A DNA stretch of 64,000 bases. Origin: Candida dubliniensis CD36. Taxonomy: Eukaryota; Ascomycota; Pichiomycetes; Serinales; Debaryomycetaceae. The notes under the pieces were generated by a model. The model ran no database searches. It was not told the DNA's origin and saw nothing but the letters and a program-made list of their open reading frames with translations. The stretch is from positions 1,736,001 through 1,800,000 of the forward strand of contig NC_012861.1 of the NCBI RefSeq assembly GCF_000026945.1. The letters are read 5' to 3'. This document shows positions 61,761 to 64,000 of this stretch, one piece after another. The position numbers and the translations under genes were made by a program. The first letter of the stretch is position 1. Every line of letters starts with the position of its first letter.

Positions 61761-64000
61761 CTACTCATCTTCATCATCATCACCTCCTTCTAATGCAGCA
61801 AAAATATTAGATTGACTAGGTTCAGATCTTTTGGATGTATCTCTTTGAAGGTCAGAATTCTGAAGAGTCGATGTTGAAGGACTACGACTAGATCCAACTC
61901 TTTGAGTTATAAATGAAGGAGATTTCTTCATAAAAGGTCCATTCGATGATTGATTATTATTATTATTATTGTTGATGTTGTTGTTGTTGTTGTTATTGTT
62001 ATTATTCCAATTTGAACCACCTCTTGAAGAATTAGATCTACTATCACCTCCCAATTGATGTTGTTTCCTCTTTTTTTCATTCTTGGCTCTTTCTTCTTCC
62101 ATTTTTTTAATTTCAGCATCACGATGAATTTCTTCAATAGTTTTAGGTCCAGCATCACCTTTAACACTTATCCATTTAGCTTGTCTTAAATCTTGTAAAT
62201 CCATTAACATAAATTTAATTCTTGATGGTAATTTAACTCCTTCTAGAACTTTTTCAATATAATCGAAAACAATTTTAAGCATAGTTCTTGTTCTTTCATT
62301 AGAATCAAGTTTTGGTCCCACAGTTTGAATTAATTGAGTCAAATTTTCTAAACTATCATCTGATGGATCAATAGTATTTTTGGTTTGATCTTTCAAACAA
62401 ACATATATAACATGATCATTCAACATATTCAAATTATATAAATGACCAATAAATTTGACTAACCCAAGACCTCTTCTTTTGGCAGCAGCCATGGCATAAT
62501 ATTCATCAGACATCATTTCTGGTTCTAATGGTGAACCATCAGGATTAGTTGGTAATTTATCAGTCCAACCTTTTTCATATTCTTTTTGACAGGTAGCTAA
62601 TAAAAGTCTTCTTGCAAGTACACCTCCTGATGCATGAGTTCCATCTTTCAATGTAATACTTTCATCAGTAATATCATTAGAAACACTAGTACACATTTTG
62701 GCACATAATTTAGCATACATTTCCGACCAATGAGGTTCATCACATGCTTTGGCAAATGTTAATGAAATTATTTGTTTTATAGTGGCAGCATCTTTTTCAT
62801 GTTTCGATTGATTTGTAAGACCAATAATTTCATCACTAATTGATGTAAACATTTCTAATGTTAACTTGTTCAATAATGATTTAGTCTTCTTCTCAACATC
62901 TTCAGGTTCTAATAAAATAGTACCATCTTCAGCAACTTTAACTTCTTTCTTTTGCATTCTTGATTTAGGAACCCATCTATTGGCAGATTTTTCCAATGGT
63001 TTGACTTCTTCAACGGGTTTAACTTCGCCCTGTTTATTTGCATCTTCTTCTCCTCCTGGTCCAACTCCTCCTCCTCCTCCTCTTTCACGCATCTCAGATC
63101 TATCTCCTCTGCCTCCACCTCTTTTCGAAGGCGTACCTTTTCTTGTAGATTTATCTCTTGTCGATGCACCTCTACCTCCTCTCTTGGATCCACTTCTTGA
63201 ATTCTGTCTACCCCCATCAAATGGAACACCACCTTTGCCACCAGGCCCATTAAATCTGGCAGGCAATCCTCCAGTGAATTTATTTGGTAAGCCACCACGT
63301 GATGAACCATCTCTAGTAGAACCGGAACGTTTCATTGCATTTGGATGGATATCCAATGATTCCAAATGTGCTTTGAAAGTTGGATCAATGGTATAGGAAA
63401 TAACGTCTCTGAATTGAATTAAAAATTGTGGGTCATATCTGTATTTTTTTCCAGCAATTTGCTTGGAATCATCAACACCTTGGATGTTTTCAGGGTATTT
63501 TGTAGCAAGAATGTCATCAATTGGAGTTACAATCTTTAATCTTTCTAAAAATTGGGATATAGTGAAATCAGGAACACTAGCAGGAGCTGTAGCTGGCTCG
63601 GTTTCAGTTTCAGAAACAGTAGTCACTTCTTCATCTCTATTGTCCACTATCGATTCATTATCTCCTTCAACAGTCACAGTTGCTGATTGAGTTTCATTTG
63701 GTTGTTCAACTTTATCATTCAGTTCCACTGGGTTTTCTTCTACTTTTGGTTCATCAGAAGGTGTGGTGTCATTAGTTTCAGAAGTTAATACCTCCTTAGT
63801 TTCTTCATTAGTTGGAAGTTCCTTTTTGGTTTCCACAGGAGTTTCACTAACCTCTGGTTGAGGATTTTCAACAGTATCTTTAAGAGATTCTTGAGGAGGA
63901 ATAACAGCTGGTTGGTCCACACTTGCAGATGGCTCCTTTGCAACTGGAACTTCTTCACCTTCTTTTTTAGCTTCAGTGGCAGATTCTTCCTTCCCTTTAG
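61761..64000 (-). CDS. TIF4631: Translation initiation factor eIF4G, C-terminal 746 residues (5' end outside window)
   Basis: Scaffold of the cap-binding complex linking eIF4E, eIF4A and Pab1. The frame stays open to the right window edge, so the N-terminus and start are missing. The segment begins with a Glu/Pro/Ser-rich region. The eIF4E-binding motif YDPQFLI (Y-x4-L-hydrophobic) lies near 63420-63445. RGG/Arg-Gly-Ser-rich sequence follows (63050-63320). The MIF4G HEAT domain begins KKTKSLLNKLTLEMFTSISDEI near 62860-62910 and runs to about 62170. The C-terminal tail is Arg/Ser/Asn-rich with an Asn run and ends FAALEGGDDDEDE, a common eIF4G/eIF4B-type ending. There is no MA3 domain, as in yeast eIF4G. 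Confidence 0.93.
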   Translation of the reverse strand, partial: KGKEESATEAKKEGEEVPVAKEPSASVDQPAVIPPQESLKDTVENPQPEVSETPVETKKELPTNEETKEVLTSETNDTTPSDEPKVEENPVELNDKVEQPNETQSATVTVEGDNESIVDNRDEEVTTVSETETEPATAPASVPDFTISQFLERLKIVTPIDDILATKYPENIQGVDDSKQIAGKKYRYDPQFLIQFRDVISYTIDPTFKAHLESLDIHPNAMKRSGSTRDGSSRGGLPNKFTGGLPARFNGPGGKGGVPFDGGRQNSRSGSKRGGRGASTRDKSTRKGTPSKRGGGRGDRSEMRERGGGGGVGPGGEEDANKQGEVKPVEEVKPLEKSANRWVPKSRMQKKEVKVAEDGTILLEPEDVEKKTKSLLNKLTLEMFTSISDEIIGLTNQSKHEKDAATIKQIISLTFAKACDEPHWSEMYAKLCAKMCTSVSNDITDESITLKDGTHASGGVLARRLLLATCQKEYEKGWTDKLPTNPDGSPLEPEMMSDEYYAMAAAKRRGLGLVKFIGHLYNLNMLNDHVIYVCLKDQTKNTIDPSDDSLENLTQLIQTVGPKLDSNERTRTMLKIVFDYIEKVLEGVKLPSRIKFMLMDLQDLRQAKWISVKGDAGPKTIEEIHRDAEIKKMEEERAKNEKKRKQHQLGGDSRSNSSRGGSNWNNNNNNNNNNINNNNNNNQSSNGPFMKKSPSFITQRVGSSRSPSTSTLQNSDLQRDTSKRSEPSQSNIFAALEGGDDDEDE

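Noticed and set aside
1..64000. CRISPR arrays, bacterial-type operons, integrons
   Set aside because: The sequence is eukaryotic; the direct repeats seen are microsatellites, coding repeats or LTRs without spacer structure.

Overview
The window is AT-rich yeast chromosomal DNA. The genes are compact, almost intron-free and rich in triplet repeats that encode poly-Asn, poly-Gln and poly-Asp/Glu. A cluster of genes recognisable from Candida albicans biology (YWP1, MFG1, ERG9, PST2) and three CTG codons that fall where S. cerevisiae relatives have serine point to a CTG-clade Candida, most likely the C. albicans / C. dubliniensis group. The species assignment is inference. In such a host CTG should be read as serine, so standard-code translations are wrong at those positions.

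Layout, left to right. (1) 1-4285, minus: a Ty3/gypsy-type retrotransposon whose Gag and Pol lie in one uninterrupted frame that runs off the left edge, with leader and probable LTR sequence up to about 5 kb. (2) 5354-15134: DSS1 (mitochondrial exoribonuclease) divergent from SMC2 (condensin), then VAN1 (Golgi mannan polymerase). (3) 15135-27492: a cell-wall locus made of a YWP1 paralogue with poly-serine CTG tracts, a 5.9-kb gene-free interval and YWP1. (4) 27493-36888: GTR1 (TORC1 GTPase), ERG9 (squalene synthase), a MINDY deubiquitinase, PAF1 (convergent), a spliced flavodoxin-like quinone reductase (PST2) and a complex I NDUFS6-type subunit. (5) 37186-42264: a second, decayed Ty3/gypsy element with LTRs, a 5-bp target duplication and an intact gag ending in a -1 frameshift signal; its pol is broken by small indels and a deletion in the integrase region. 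(6) 42313-64000: an LrgA/LrgB-type fusion membrane protein, UTP15, MSH3, a CLD1/ICT1-type lipid hydrolase, SNA3, a small membrane protein (possibly peroxisomal), IES2, MFG1, MGS1, an unknown membrane protein, and the C-terminal two thirds of eIF4G (TIF4631), cut by the right edge.

Most host genes are ordinary housekeeping genes without operon logic. Readable regulatory logic includes PAC and RRPE motifs before UTP15 (ribosome biogenesis), a Cap1/Yap1-type site before PST2 (oxidative stress), paired CACGTG boxes before VAN1 and an MluI box in the DSS1/SMC2 intergenic region. The most interesting features are the two unrelated LTR retrotransposons in different states of preservation and the YWP1 paralogue pair.
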